Shown: positions 17,667 to 27,869, numbered from the stretch's first letter. The stretch is 64,000 bases of DNA from Nodularia sphaerocarpa UHCC 0038 (GCF_022376295.1 NZ_CP060140.1:810356-874355); one strand, 5' to 3'. Program-made: numbers and translations. Notes: generated from the sequence alone by a model not told the origin.

Positions 17667-19300
17667 TGACAAATCCAGCCTCAAATAATATAGATAAGCA
17701 AAATCAGGATGCTTACGACGATTTAATTGTTTCCATTGAAGCTGGTGTGGGACGGTTAAATTTATTAATTGCAGTTTGCGATTATGAAAATTATCGTCAA
17801 GAAATTATTTCTCGTTATCAAGCGGAATTACAACCACATATCCGTTGCTATCATGTTACGTTAGCACGAAATGAACCAAGCTTAAAAGCTGCAATTCAGC
17901 AATTAGTTGAAAGCGAAGAATATTTACAGCAACATCAACCCGCAGTGATTACAGTGACGGGTGTGGAACAACTTTATTTTTTGAGGCTAGGTGAGTCACA
18001 ATCTGAACAAGAAAAGTTTTTTGGTTATTTGCAATGGACAAGGGAAGCACTTAGAGAATTTCCCTTTGCAATTGTGCTGTGGGTAACGAATCAGGTTTTA
18101 GTCAACTTAATTAAAAAAGCCCCGGATTTTTGGAGTTGGCGCAATGGTGTATTTCATTTTATCAGCAAACCTAAAAATTTTGTTCATGTTCAAGAGTTTG
18201 AACCAATCAGGAACATATTAGAAAATGGTGAATTGTCAAATTTAACTGATAGTAAATATTCGGGAATACCAATTGCCGATTTAGAAAGATTAGTTGAAAA
18301 AATAGAACAGCAAGACAATCACAAAGAACCGAAATTACTAATCAGTTTATATTTGCAGTTAGGAGATATTTATAAAATCCGACTGGATAAAGGTGAAGCA
18401 CCAGATTACCAACAAGAACAAAATTTAGCAATCAAATATTATTTACAAGCAATTAATTTACAAACAGAATTGGGTTTAGAAACTGACTTAGCCACTAGCC
18501 TCAACAACCTGGCGTATCTCTACAAATCCCAAGGACGCTACGACGAAGCCGAACCCCTGTTAATCCAAGCTTTAGAACTGAGGCAACGCCTGCTGAGAGA
18601 CAATCATCCCGATGTTGCTACCGGTCTCAACAACTTGGCATTATTCTACGAATCCCAAGGACGCTACGACCTAGCTGAACCATTGTATCTCCAAGCTTTA
18701 GAACTTTTCAAACGTCATATGGGAGACAATCATCCCTCAATCGCCACCAGCCTCAACAACCTGGCAGTACTTTATTATTCCCAAGGCAACTATGATCAAG
18801 CTGAACTCCTGCATTTCCAAGCTTTAGAACTGAGACAACGCCTGTTGGAAGACAATGATCCTGATATAGCCTCCAGCTTCAATAACCTGGCATTACTTTA
18901 CGAATCTCAAGGAAGCTACGATCTAGCTGAACCCTTGTATCTTCAAGCTTTAGAACTTTTTAAACGCCATATGGGAGAAAATCATCCCTCAATCGCCACC
19001 AGCCTCAACAACTTAGCATTTCTCTACTATTCCCAAGGACGCTACGACCTAGCTGAACCATTGTATCTCCAAGCTTTAGAACTGAGACAACGCCTTTTGG
19101 GAGACAATCATCCCGATACCGCCACCAGTCTCAATAACCTAGCAGGACTCTACGAATCCCAAGGACGCTACGACCAAGCCGAAACCCTGTTTCTCCAAGC
19201 TTTAGAAATTCGTCAGAAGGTGTTTGGGGTTGATCATCCAAAGACGGTGACAGTTCGCCAAAATTTAGAGAATCTGCGGGCTAATTTCAGTAATAGCTGA
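17666..19300 (+). CDS. Kinesin-light-chain-type TPR protein with ATPase-like N-terminal domain
   Basis: A 544-residue protein in two parts. Residues 1-190 resemble a degenerate NTPase domain: hydrophobic strands (LNLLIAVCDYENY, AVITVTGVEQLYF, FAIVLWVTNQV) but no Walker A. Residues 274-525 are six 42-residue TPR units of the kinesin light chain type, each close to ATSLNNLAxLYxSQGRYDxA. Units 2-3 and 4-5 are near-identical pairs at the DNA level, showing a recent 252-base duplication. The start ATG overlaps the stop of the ATPase gene, so the two proteins probably form a complex in which the TPRs bind a target or trigger. The role is unknown; signalling or anti-invader defence are possibilities. 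Confidence 0.65.
   Translation: MTNPASNNIDKQNQDAYDDLIVSIEAGVGRLNLLIAVCDYENYRQEIISRYQAELQPHIRCYHVTLARNEPSLKAAIQQLVESEEYLQQHQPAVITVTGVEQLYFLRLGESQSEQEKFFGYLQWTREALREFPFAIVLWVTNQVLVNLIKKAPDFWSWRNGVFHFISKPKNFVHVQEFEPIRNILENGELSNLTDSKYSGIPIADLERLVEKIEQQDNHKEPKLLISLYLQLGDIYKIRLDKGEAPDYQQEQNLAIKYYLQAINLQTELGLETDLATSLNNLAYLYKSQGRYDEAEPLLIQALELRQRLLRDNHPDVATGLNNLALFYESQGRYDLAEPLYLQALELFKRHMGDNHPSIATSLNNLAVLYYSQGNYDQAELLHFQALELRQRLLEDNDPDIASSFNNLALLYESQGSYDLAEPLYLQALELFKRHMGENHPSIATSLNNLAFLYYSQGRYDLAEPLYLQALELRQRLLGDNHPDTATSLNNLAGLYESQGRYDQAETLFLQALEIRQKVFGVDHPKTVTVRQNLENLRANFSNS
18485..19240 (+). repeat. Six in-frame 126-base repeats
   Basis: Units start at 18485, 18611, 18737, 18863, 18989 and 19115. 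The blocks 18611-18862 and 18863-19114 are two-unit duplicates of each other: both alternate an ELFKRHMG unit with an ELRQRLL unit. Confidence 0.8.
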
Positions 19301-19477
19301 AAAGGAAATGTTAAAACTTGTGGTGTATTGAATAATACTTATAAATCCTGAACCGTAAAGCGATCGCCTGGATATCCTCCCCATGAGAATGAGGCAGCAA
19401 CAGGTTAAGCTGGATAAGAGTAGCATTTTGTTGCACTTTTCAGATAATTTTTATTTTTCCTGCTTGAGAAACCCGGA

Positions 19478-20209
19478 ATGCTAGACCAAATTTTTGATTA
19501 TCTTAACTTTCATTTCAGCGTTGAAGCCCCGATAGTGCTGCTAATCCTGGTTCTATTAGAGGCTGTGCTATCTGCTGATAATGCGATCGCCCTCGCTGCG
19601 ATCGCCCAAGGATTAGAAGACAAGGAACTAGAACGCAAAGCCCTTAACTTCGGTTTAGTCGTGGCTTATGTGCTGCGAATTAGCCTGATTCTCACTGCCA
19701 CTTGGATCCAAAAATACTGGCAATTTGAATTACTAGGTGCTGGCTATCTGCTGTGGTTGGTATTTCAACACTTTACCTCAAAAGAAAGCAAAGACGACCA
19801 TCATCACGGTCCCCGTTTTAACTCTTTGTTGCAAGCCATACCTGTAATTGCCTTTACAGATTTAGCATTTTCCTTGGATAGTGTGACAACTGCGATCGCG
19901 GTTTCTCAAGAAAAATGGCTAGTGCTGACTGGTGCAACAATTGGTATCATTACCCTGCGATTTATGACCAGTTTATTTATCCGTTGGTTAGACGAATTTA
20001 AAAACCTCGAAGATGCCGGCTATATCACCGTGGCGTTTGTGGGTTTTCGCCTGTTATTGAGAGTTGTGAATGATAACTTAGTCCCACCAGAATGGGTCGT
20101 AATTTCGGCGATCGCAATAATTCTCGTCTGGGGATTCTCTGTGCGTAATGATATTGAAGAAGTACCGGAATTAGAACCGGAAAAAAGTGAAGTAGAGACT
20201 AGAGGCTAG
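19478..20209 (+). CDS. TerC/YkoY-family membrane protein
   Basis: A 243-residue polytopic protein with about seven hydrophobic helices. Conserved acidic motifs for metal transport are visible: LLEAVLSADNAIAL near residue 30 and FTDLAFSLDSVTTAIAVS near residue 130, and an HHHG cluster in a loop near residue 110. The family exports Mn2+ or assists metalation of exported proteins, and also includes tellurium-resistance proteins. The C-terminus is acidic and soluble. I looked for a yybP-ykoY manganese riboswitch in the 177-base leader and did not see its conserved core. A strong hairpin terminator follows at 20255. Confidence 0.8.
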   Translation: MLDQIFDYLNFHFSVEAPIVLLILVLLEAVLSADNAIALAAIAQGLEDKELERKALNFGLVVAYVLRISLILTATWIQKYWQFELLGAGYLLWLVFQHFTSKESKDDHHHGPRFNSLLQAIPVIAFTDLAFSLDSVTTAIAVSQEKWLVLTGATIGIITLRFMTSLFIRWLDEFKNLEDAGYITVAFVGFRLLLRVVNDNLVPPEWVVISAIAIILVWGFSVRNDIEEVPELEPEKSEVETRG

Positions 20210-20254
20210 GGAATGAGGGATTGACAAATAAAAAAATACCCAAAAATTTCTTGA

Positions 20255-20279
20255 TTAGCGGGCAAAGATTGCCCGCTAA
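20255..20279. terminator. Perfect hairpin between convergent terC-like and ndk genes
   Basis: TTAGCGGGCAA and TTGCCCGCTAA form an 11-bp perfect stem with a 3-base loop. Shortly after, GGGCAATCTTTGCCC repeats part of the arms in inverted order. Its position between convergent genes fits a bidirectional terminator. Confidence 0.65.
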
Positions 20280-20340
20280 TTAACAAGGACGGGCAATCTT
20301 TGCCCTCTCCCACAATATGGGATAATTAATTCTTTGGTGT

Positions 20341-20372
20341 TCCCCATTCCCCACTCCCCATTCCCCATTCCC
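20341..20372. repeat. CCCCATT/CCCCACT heptamer repeat
   Basis: Four to five degenerate 7-base units just after the ndk stop. Same class as 23095-23129. Confidence 0.7.
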
Positions 20373-20376
20373 TAAA

Positions 20377-20826
20377 TTACTCTTGCAACCAAGGTGTTAA
20401 ATGTGGTTGCCAGCTGACCAATTCTTCTTCTTTAAACCACAAAGCTATTTCTCTTTGTGCAGTTTCCAAAGCATCAGAACCGTGGATCAGATTGCGGCCA
20501 ATGCTAATGCCAAAATCGCCCCGAATGGTTCCAGGTTCTGCCGTTAGAGGGTTAGTAGCACCAATAATTTTGCGCGCAGAAGCCACAACGCCGTCACCTT
20601 CCCAAACCATCGCGACTACGGGGCCAGAGGTAATAAAATCCACCAAACTGGGAAAAAATGGTCGTTCCCGGTGAACATCATAATGCTGTTCCGCCAATTC
20701 GCGGCTGACTTTCATGAATTTCAAACCCACGAGGGTAAAACCTTTAGTTTCATAGCGACGGATGATTTCCGCTACCAGTCCACGCTGTACACCGTCAGGT
20801 TTAATTGCTAAAAATGTGCGTTCCAA
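20377..20826 (-). CDS. ndk: Nucleoside diphosphate kinase
   Basis: Transfers the gamma phosphate from ATP to other NDPs by a phospho-histidine. The 149-residue length is standard. The start [18 protein letters not shown] holds the conserved KPDGVQR, and the catalytic histidine is H115 in NLIHGSD. It is transcribed alone, converging with the TerC-like gene and diverging from speA. Confidence 0.97.
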   Translation of the reverse strand: MERTFLAIKPDGVQRGLVAEIIRRYETKGFTLVGLKFMKVSRELAEQHYDVHRERPFFPSLVDFITSGPVVAMVWEGDGVVASARKIIGATNPLTAEPGTIRGDFGISIGRNLIHGSDALETAQREIALWFKEEELVSWQPHLTPWLQE

Positions 20827-21041
20827 AGCTATCTCCCAAAACTTAATACGTTTTTTATCTGGTCATAGTTGTGATCATTTGCCTCAAGTCTTGGATATTT
20901 CACACCATTGACAAATGACAAATGACCAATGACTACTGACCAATCAGAGTTTATCTCAGAAATTCTCTTTGAGTGTAGATCTGTAGCAACTTGAATGCGT
21001 TAAATTGTTATTTCGTGGGTGGAATACAGAGGTCACGACAA

Positions 21042-23057
21042 ATGGGTGTTGAATCAACTGCTACATCTGAAGAGGTAGTCATGCCTTCCAATGGACATAA
21101 ATCGGAATTGAAAAGTTACAAGCAAAAAAAGCTGTTACCACCTAGTAATACCACAGGAGCTTTGCCTGGGTCTTGGAAAATTGAGGATAGCGAAGCCTTA
21201 TACCGGATAGAAGGCTGGGGAGAGCCATATTTCTCCATTAACGCTGCTGGTCATATTACCGTTTCTCCCAAGGGCGATCGCGGCGGTTCTCTGGACTTGT
21301 TTGAATTAGTCAACGCCTTGAAGCAGCGTAATTTGGGGCTGCCGATGTTAATTCGCTTCTCCGATATTTTGGAAGACAGAATTGAGCGGTTGAATGCTTG
21401 TTTTAATAAAGCGATCGCCCGCTATAACTACCCTGGTGTATATCGTGGCGTGTTTCCCGTCAAGTGCAACCAAGAACGCCATTTAATTGAAGATTTGGTC
21501 AAATTTGGCAAACCGCACCAATTTGGCTTAGAAGCTGGTTCTAAGCCGGAATTAATGATTGCTCTAGCCTTGTTGGATACACCAGGAGCATTGCTGATTT
21601 GCAACGGCTACAAAGACCGGGAATACATCGAAACAGCAATGTTAGCCCAAAGACTAGGGCAAACCTCAATTATCGTCATAGAACAGGTTGAGGAAGTCGA
21701 TTTGGTGATTGCGGCACACCGTCAATTAGGCATTAAGCCGATTTTGGGAGTTCGTGCCAAATTAAGTACCCAAGGTATGGGACGCTGGGGAACTTCCACA
21801 GGCGATCGCGCTAAATTTGGTCTGACAATTCCCGAAATCATGGGAGCTGTGAACAAACTCCGCGAAGCTAATTTGCTCGATTGTTTGCAGTTGATGCACT
21901 TTCATATTGGCTCACAAATCTCAGCCATCAATGTCATTAAAGATGCCATCCAAGAAGCCAGCCGTATCTACGTAGAATTAGCCCTATTGGGGGCAGACAT
22001 GAAATACCTGGATGTTGGCGGTGGCTTGGGCGTAGATTACGACGGTTCCCAAACCAACTTCTACGCCTCGAAAAACTACAATATGCAGAACTATGCTAAC
22101 GACATCGTAGCCGAGTTAAAAGATACCTGTGCAGAGAAGCAGATTACCGTACCAACACTGATTAGTGAAAGTGGAAGAGCGATCGCCTCCCACCAGTCCG
22201 TACTCATTTTTGACGTTCTCAGTACTAGCGATGTGCCGCTAGACTTACCAGAACCCCCCCAAGAAGAAGAATCCCCCGTGATCAAATACTTGTGGGAAAC
22301 TTACCAATCAATCAATCAAGATAACTATCAGGAGTTCTACCACGACGCAGCCCAATTTAAAGAAGAAGCCATCAGCCGCTTCAACTTAGGAATCCTACGC
22401 CTCGAAGAACGAGCCAAAGCCGAGCGACTTTACTGGGCTTGCTGTCAAAAAATCCTGAACATTACTAGACAGCAGGAATACGTACCTGATGAATTGGAAG
22501 ACCTAGAAAAGATTATGGCTTCCATTTACTACATCAATCTTTCAGTGTTTCAATCAGCACCAGATTGTTGGGCAATAGACCAACTATTCCCCATCATGCC
22601 AATACATCGCCTAGACGAAGAACCCATACGACGCGGAATTTTAGCAGACCTCACCTGTGATAGTGATGGCAAAATCGACCGCTTTATAGACCTACGCGAT
22701 GTCAAATCAGTTTTAGAACTGCACACCTTCAAGCCAGAAGAACCCTACTATCTGGGGATGTTCCTTAATGGAGCCTACCAAGAAATCATGGGCAATTTGC
22801 ACAACTTGTTTGGTAATACCAACGCAGTTCACATTCAGTTAACACCCAAAGGCTACCAAATTCAACACATCGTCAAAGGTGACACCATGAGCGAAGTTGT
22901 CAGCTACGTGCAGTATGACTCTGAAGATATGGTAGAAAATATCCGTCAGCGTTGTGAGAAAGCCCTAGAAGAAAAACATATCACCCTAGCTGAATCTCAG
23001 CGACTGCTACAAACCTACGAGCAAAGTCTCACAAGATATACCTATCTGAATAGCTAG
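21042..23057 (+). CDS. speA: Biosynthetic arginine decarboxylase
   Basis: Converts arginine to agmatine, the first step to putrescine and spermidine; PLP enzyme of the alanine-racemase fold. From ATG 21042 (MGVESTATSEEV) the protein has 671 residues, normal for cyanobacterial SpeA; an upstream TTG at 20991 would add 17 residues. The PLP lysine is K141 in VFPVKCNQ, followed by GLEAGSKPEL. Other landmarks are FHIGSQI, DVGGGLGVDYDG and the C-terminal catalytic CDSDGKIDRF with its cysteine. The length rules out the shorter diaminopimelate decarboxylases. Confidence 0.95.
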   Translation: MGVESTATSEEVVMPSNGHKSELKSYKQKKLLPPSNTTGALPGSWKIEDSEALYRIEGWGEPYFSINAAGHITVSPKGDRGGSLDLFELVNALKQRNLGLPMLIRFSDILEDRIERLNACFNKAIARYNYPGVYRGVFPVKCNQERHLIEDLVKFGKPHQFGLEAGSKPELMIALALLDTPGALLICNGYKDREYIETAMLAQRLGQTSIIVIEQVEEVDLVIAAHRQLGIKPILGVRAKLSTQGMGRWGTSTGDRAKFGLTIPEIMGAVNKLREANLLDCLQLMHFHIGSQISAINVIKDAIQEASRIYVELALLGADMKYLDVGGGLGVDYDGSQTNFYASKNYNMQNYANDIVAELKDTCAEKQITVPTLISESGRAIASHQSVLIFDVLSTSDVPLDLPEPPQEEESPVIKYLWETYQSINQDNYQEFYHDAAQFKEEAISRFNLGILRLEERAKAERLYWACCQKILNITRQQEYVPDELEDLEKIMASIYYINLSVFQSAPDCWAIDQLFPIMPIHRLDEEPIRRGILADLTCDSDGKIDRFIDLRDVKSVLELHTFKPEEPYYLGMFLNGAYQEIMGNLHNLFGNTNAVHIQLTPKGYQIQHIVKGDTMSEVVSYVQYDSEDMVENIRQRCEKALEEKHITLAESQRLLQTYEQSLTRYTYLNS

Positions 23058-23094
23058 GAAGTATGGGGATGAGGGAGATGAGGTAGTGTTTAAT

Positions 23095-23129
23095 CCCCAC
23101 TCCCCACTCCCCACTCCCCACTCCCCACT
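23095..23129. repeat. Heptanucleotide tandem repeat (CCCCACT)5
   Basis: Five perfect CCCCACT units directly before the stop of the convergent nucleotidyltransferase gene. It resembles the STRR1 class (CCCCARU) described in heterocystous cyanobacteria. Confidence 0.9.
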
Positions 23130-23131
23130 CC

Positions 23132-24301
23132 CTAAATTACATTCGTCCCCAACAAATCCTCAATCGCTTGGCGTTCAAAAGGTGTTTCAGAAGGCGGAGT
23201 CTGACGCGCATCAGTAATCAGCCAATCTAAAGCAGCAGCTTGAACATCTATGGCATTACCAGTCTTATCCACGCAATAACGACCAAATACTAACTTATCA
23301 ACCAGTCTTACTCCTGGGCCTAATCGTGACCATTCAAAAATTACACTATTCTCTACAGTTGCGCCATTGCATATCCAGCAATTCGGGCCAATCATCGCCG
23401 GACCCACAATTTTAGCACCGTCTTCAATCCTGGTCATACCACCAATGTAAACTGGGCCTGTGATATCCACCTTGTCCCAATTCACAGCCACATTTAAGCC
23501 AGTGTAGATACCAGGGGCGACTTGATTACCCGGAATCTGCACATTTTTAATTTCGCCTAGCAATACACCATTAATTGCCCGCCAGTAGTCTGGTACTTTA
23601 CCAATATCCACCCATTCAAAGTCCATCGCAATAGCGTAGAAGGGCGCACCAACTTCTACCAATTTGGGAAATAACTGGCTACCAATGTCATATTCAACTT
23701 CAGAAGGTATGTACTCAAATACCTCTGGCTCAAAAATATAAATACCAGTGTTGATGTTAGTGCTAATAGCTTCCTCTTGGGAGGGTTTTTCTTGGAAATC
23801 TATAACGCGACTATTTTCGTCAGTGACTACTACACCGTAACTGGAAACCTCTTCAAGTGGCACAGATTTTGTAATGATGGTGGCAATTGACCCTTTAGAT
23901 TTATGCCACTTCACAGCCGCAGACAAATCTAGGTCAATCAGAGCATCACCACACAACACCACAAAGGTATCATCAAAGAATGGTGAGAAGTCTTGGATAC
24001 GCCGCATTCCGCCAGCTGAACCAATGGCTTCTCCCACCAGTTTGCCGTCATCATCAATTTTACCTTCAAAAGAATAAGCAATTTCTACGCCAAACCGTTG
24101 ACCGTCACGAAAATAGTTTTCAATTTCCTCCGCCAAATGGCTAACATTGACCATAATTTGGTCAAATCCATGTCGGCGCAAAAGTTCCAGTAAGAATTCC
24201 ATTACTGGCTTTTGCAGGATAGGAATCATCGGTTTGGGAATTGTATAGGTAATGGGACGCACACGAGTACCCTTACCCGCCGCGAGAATCATGGCTTTCA
24301 T
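23132..24301 (-). CDS. Sugar-phosphate nucleotidyltransferase with left-handed beta-helix domain
   Basis: A 389-residue protein. The N-terminal nucleotidyltransferase domain opens with MKAMILAAGKGTRVRPITY (the GxGTRxxPxT nucleotide loop) and KPMIPILQKP, and has VLCGDALIDLDL with the metal-binding Asp near residue 118. From about 260 to 360 there are hexapeptide repeats (VYIGGMTRIEDGAKIVGPAMIGPNC). This arrangement fits GDP-mannose pyrophosphorylase or glucose-1-phosphate nucleotidyltransferase homologues feeding cell-surface polysaccharides; the exact sugar and nucleotide cannot be told. ATG 24301 is the start. Confidence 0.85.
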   Translation of the reverse strand: MKAMILAAGKGTRVRPITYTIPKPMIPILQKPVMEFLLELLRRHGFDQIMVNVSHLAEEIENYFRDGQRFGVEIAYSFEGKIDDDGKLVGEAIGSAGGMRRIQDFSPFFDDTFVVLCGDALIDLDLSAAVKWHKSKGSIATIITKSVPLEEVSSYGVVVTDENSRVIDFQEKPSQEEAISTNINTGIYIFEPEVFEYIPSEVEYDIGSQLFPKLVEVGAPFYAIAMDFEWVDIGKVPDYWRAINGVLLGEIKNVQIPGNQVAPGIYTGLNVAVNWDKVDITGPVYIGGMTRIEDGAKIVGPAMIGPNCWICNGATVENSVIFEWSRLGPGVRLVDKLVFGRYCVDKTGNAIDVQAAALDWLITDARQTPPSETPFERQAIEDLLGTNVI

Positions 24302-24635
24302 AAAATTTTATTCCTCAAACACAAGCCAGTTTACTTTTATTGAGTGATACTTAATCATCAGTTTTTCTGGTCTAAGTAACCCCTAAAAACAGGAATAACA
24401 GGAATTTGCTGGTTATTGCAACCCTTGAAGATTCCCAGATGACAAGTAACCGATTATAATTTTAACTAATCCGTGTAATTTCCCAGTTTTCTACAAGTCG
24501 GGGATTTTAGCAGTGAATCGATTTTGGATTTTGGATTTGTCTTACCGACAAAGGTGAGGCATGAACCCAAAAAATCTCAAATACTCGCTGTGCTGCTTAC
24601 ACTGCACTAACGGCAATCTGAAATGTGTGAGATGG
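24302..24635. other. Intergenic region, no gene seen
   Basis: 334 bases upstream of the nucleotidyltransferase gene and downstream of scpA. It includes a GATTTTGGATTTTGGATTT tandem (about 24519-24538) and a TACTCGCTGTGCTGCTTACACTGC relative of the repeat near 6308. No terminator was convincing. Confidence 0.5.
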
Positions 24636-25439
24636 CTATTTACCTGAATCTGTAAGTAACCGAATGTTAATTTCCTGGTAAAACTCCTCTTGCAATAATT
24701 CGACTTTGGATTGAGATGAAAGCAGTAGTAGCGCCCAGAAAACACTAACTGTATGGCTATTTTCTGACTCATGGGGAGAATTTTTGCGGTGTGGTTGCTT
24801 TGTTTGAGTCCACAAATCTACCAGTTGCTCTAGATTTACACAATTTTGTGCTGAAAATAGCTCTTTTGCGGAACAATGCAATACTTGCTCTAGTTCTCCA
24901 GCTACTTCTGTCAGATTTTCCTGGTGGGCTAACTCTAGCGCCTGTCGCATATTTTGGGCGCTGGGCTGACGCTTGGGGCGAACAGGTTTGCTGGATTTGT
25001 CCACAAGTTTCAGCTGGTTGGCCATAATCTGCAATTGCTTGATTAACTCTTGCAGAGTTACACGGCGCTTTGGCGGTGGCATTGCTGAGGGACGGCGGCG
25101 CAGGTGTCGCTCCAATTGCAAGCGATGAACATGATGTAATAACCCATCTTCATTTGCACAGAGGGCATCATCTGTGACATTATCCTGTAAATCGTCTACT
25201 GTAGACAATTGCATCAAGGTGTTGGCTTTGAATAACACCAGCATCGATGCTGACAAAAAAGCTTGTCCCGATTGCGACAAGTCGGATTCGATGGCTCCTC
25301 TATCTCTGGACTCCGGAGCCATTAGTTCTAGGTAACGGTCAATCACCTCAATTACCTGCACATCCCAAGGATCGATGTCGCCTTGTTCGGCTTGGGAAAT
25401 CAGGTGTGTGATTGTTTCTAATAACTCGGAAGCATCCAT
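24636..25439 (-). CDS. scpA: Segregation and condensation protein A
   Basis: A 267-residue kleisin-like protein, partner of SMC in chromosome condensation. The N-terminus (ETITHLISQAEQGDIDPWDVQVIEV) is diagnostic for ScpA, as is the ADLSQSGQAFLSASMLVLFKA-like helix after it (here SDLSQSGQAFLSASMLVLFK). A basic middle section (RRRPSAMPPPKRRVTLQELI) and a winged-helix-type C-terminus (VSVFWALLLLSSQSKVELLQEEFY) complete it. No scpB is visible nearby. Confidence 0.85.
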   Translation of the reverse strand: MDASELLETITHLISQAEQGDIDPWDVQVIEVIDRYLELMAPESRDRGAIESDLSQSGQAFLSASMLVLFKANTLMQLSTVDDLQDNVTDDALCANEDGLLHHVHRLQLERHLRRRPSAMPPPKRRVTLQELIKQLQIMANQLKLVDKSSKPVRPKRQPSAQNMRQALELAHQENLTEVAGELEQVLHCSAKELFSAQNCVNLEQLVDLWTQTKQPHRKNSPHESENSHTVSVFWALLLLSSQSKVELLQEEFYQEINIRLLTDSGK

Positions 25440-25570
25440 AAAATTTTGGCAAAAACCTTGATGAAAGATTTTCTGGATATATATAAAATAAGTGATTGGG
25501 TGCGATCGCTAAACAATCTCTGTTCTACTTCCATTCCCAATTCAAGAGTTATGTTTGGTAATTTAAATGC

Positions 25571-25608
25571 AGCGAGCCTGCGTAGGCAGGCTTTGTTTTT
25601 ATAGCCGC
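25571..25608. repeat. Dispersed hairpin repeat
   Basis: AGCCTGCGTAGGCAGGCT hairpin followed by TTTGTTTTTATAGCCGCG. A relative (TCCGCCTGCGCGGACTTAG then TTTGTATAGCCGCG) is at 44474-44506. It lies between pnp and scpA. It has a T-tract only on the + side, so it is not a clear terminator for pnp, which is on -. Confidence 0.6.
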
Positions 25609-25712
25609 GACTTCAGTCTTTCGGCTCTGATTTTAAATTTCCGAAACCCACGGCGATGCCTTGAAACTAGGCATCGCGGATTTTAGATAAAAATCTAAAA
25701 TCCCCAATCGAT

Positions 25713-27869
25713 TTATCGATTCACCGCCGCAGCTTCTCGCGCCGCAGTCGCCTGATCTGGGTGGATACCCAAACGTGTGAGATTAATTCGTCCTTTACCG
25801 TCAATTTCGCGCACTTTGATAATCACTTCATCCCCAACAGCTACTTCATCTTCAACTTTGCCAACGCGATAATCAGCTAATTGAGAAATGTGAATCATGC
25901 CTTCTTTTCCAGGCAGAAATTCTACAAATGCACCAATGGGGATAATCCGAGTCACACGCCCAGCATAAACATCACCTTCGTGTAACTTACGAGTCATGCC
26001 TTGAATGATGTTACGAGCTTTCTTAGCTCTACTTTCATCCACAGCCGAAATCGTCACGGTGCCATCGTCTTCGATGTCAATTTTCGCACCAGTTTCTTCG
26101 GTGATGCCCTTGATGGTTTTACCTCCGGGGCCAATGACCAGACCAATCATGTCTGAATCAATCTTGATAGTCAATAGACGTGGGGCATAGGGTGAGGTTT
26201 CAACCCGTGGTTCTTGGATAGTCTGGAGCATTTTATCCAGAATATGCAACCGGGCGGATTTCGCTTGGTGGACGGCTTGGGCAATCACATCCAACGACAG
26301 ACCGGATATTTTCATATCCATTTGCAAGGCGGTAATCCCGGTATCTGTGCCGGCGACTTTAAAATCCATATCGCCTAAGAAGTCTTCAATGCCCTGAATA
26401 TCAGTCAGGACTCGCACTTCATCACCTTCTTTAATCAAACCCATTGCTGCACCGCTTACGGGCTTGAGAATGGGTACACCAGCATCCATCAAGGCTAGAG
26501 TGGAACCGCACACTGAACCCATAGAAGTGGAACCGTTGGAAGAAAGGACTTCCGAAACTACGCGAATCACGTAGGGGAATGCTTCTTTTGAGGGAAGTAC
26601 AGGGATGAGCGCTCGTTCTGCTAAAGCACCGTGACCGATTTCGCGCCTTCCTGGGAAACGCATCGGTTTAGTTTCCCCAACTGAGAAGGGAGGAAAGTTG
26701 TAATGATGCAGGTAACGTTTGGATTGGTCTGTTTGCAAGTCATCGTTGAGGTTTTGAGCATCTCCAGGAGTACCCAGGGTACAGGCGGATAATACTTGGG
26801 TTAAACCCCGATTAAATAAACCACTACCGTGGACTCGCTTGGGTAAAACACCAACTTGACAAGACACAGGACGGACTTCATCGAGTTTGCGACCATCAAC
26901 GCGCACGTTGTCGTCAACGATTTGACGGCGCATGAAGTGTTTGGTGATGTCTTTAAAGGTGTTACCAAGTGCTTTGCTGTTTGCAGTTGCAGCCAGTCGA
27001 ACTTCGTTTTCTTCTGGTAATTCTGCGATCGCACTCGCAACTTGCTCCTTTACAATATCCAAAGCGTTATCCCGTTGGGCTTTGGTGTATTCAAATTGAG
27101 ACAGAATTTTCTTAATATCATCGCTGACGCGATCGCGGATATAATTGCTCAGAGTGGGGTCTTCCTCTGGTGGTGCTTCTTGCACAATTTTCAGACCCAT
27201 TTCCGCCAACAAATCTTGCTGCGCTTTAATTAAATCTCTTACCGCTTCGTAACCAAAATCAATTGCTTCAATAATATCCTGCTCTGGCAATTGATTGGCT
27301 CCCGCCTCCACCATGATCACACCGTGGGGTGAACCAGCCACAATCAGATCCAAGTCTCCGTTTTCAGTTTCTGCATAGGTGGGGTTAATAATGAAATCAT
27401 CTCCCACTAAACCCACCCGCACTGCTGCCATTGGTCCGTTAAACGGAATTTGTGCCATCAGCGTAGCAATGGAAGCACCAGTCACTGCTAAGACATCAGG
27501 TGGTACTAACTCATCCATCGACAACGTAAAGGCGATAATTTGCAAGTCATCGCGCAACCATGAAGGAAACAAAGGTCTCATGGGGCGGTCAATCAGCCGG
27601 CTAGTCAGAATGGTTTTTTCTGGTGGACGACCTTCTCTCCGCATGATTCCTCCGGGAATCCTACCTGCGGCATACAGTCTTTCTTCGTAATCTACTGTTA
27701 GGGGAAGAAAATCAATTCCTTCTCTGCCCTTGGCTCGCGTAGCCGTCACTAAAACAGATGTATCCCCTGATTCTATCAAAACCGACCCACCAGCTTGGGG
27801 AGCCAGTAAGCCTACTTTCAGTCTAATATCCCTACCATCAAAGGATATTGACTTATCAACTTCTGCCAT
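25713..27869 (-). CDS. pnp: Polyribonucleotide nucleotidyltransferase (PNPase)
   Basis: 3'-5' phosphorolytic exoribonuclease of mRNA decay. The 718-residue length is standard. Two RNase PH domains (about 10-230 and 310-540) flank an all-helical linker; [25 protein letters not shown] and [15 protein letters not shown] are conserved in the second. The KH domain follows ([19 protein letters not shown], about 565-590) and the S1 domain is at about 625-695 ([20 protein letters not shown]). The start [13 protein letters not shown] is typical of cyanobacteria. Confidence 0.97.
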   Translation of the reverse strand: MAEVDKSISFDGRDIRLKVGLLAPQAGGSVLIESGDTSVLVTATRAKGREGIDFLPLTVDYEERLYAAGRIPGGIMRREGRPPEKTILTSRLIDRPMRPLFPSWLRDDLQIIAFTLSMDELVPPDVLAVTGASIATLMAQIPFNGPMAAVRVGLVGDDFIINPTYAETENGDLDLIVAGSPHGVIMVEAGANQLPEQDIIEAIDFGYEAVRDLIKAQQDLLAEMGLKIVQEAPPEEDPTLSNYIRDRVSDDIKKILSQFEYTKAQRDNALDIVKEQVASAIAELPEENEVRLAATANSKALGNTFKDITKHFMRRQIVDDNVRVDGRKLDEVRPVSCQVGVLPKRVHGSGLFNRGLTQVLSACTLGTPGDAQNLNDDLQTDQSKRYLHHYNFPPFSVGETKPMRFPGRREIGHGALAERALIPVLPSKEAFPYVIRVVSEVLSSNGSTSMGSVCGSTLALMDAGVPILKPVSGAAMGLIKEGDEVRVLTDIQGIEDFLGDMDFKVAGTDTGITALQMDMKISGLSLDVIAQAVHQAKSARLHILDKMLQTIQEPRVETSPYAPRLLTIKIDSDMIGLVIGPGGKTIKGITEETGAKIDIEDDGTVTISAVDESRAKKARNIIQGMTRKLHEGDVYAGRVTRIIPIGAFVEFLPGKEGMIHISQLADYRVGKVEDEVAVGDEVIIKVREIDGKGRINLTRLGIHPDQATAAREAAAVNR

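Noticed and set aside
19301..19477. Manganese (yybP-ykoY) riboswitch before the TerC-like gene
   Set aside because: The conserved core of that riboswitch could not be found in the leader.
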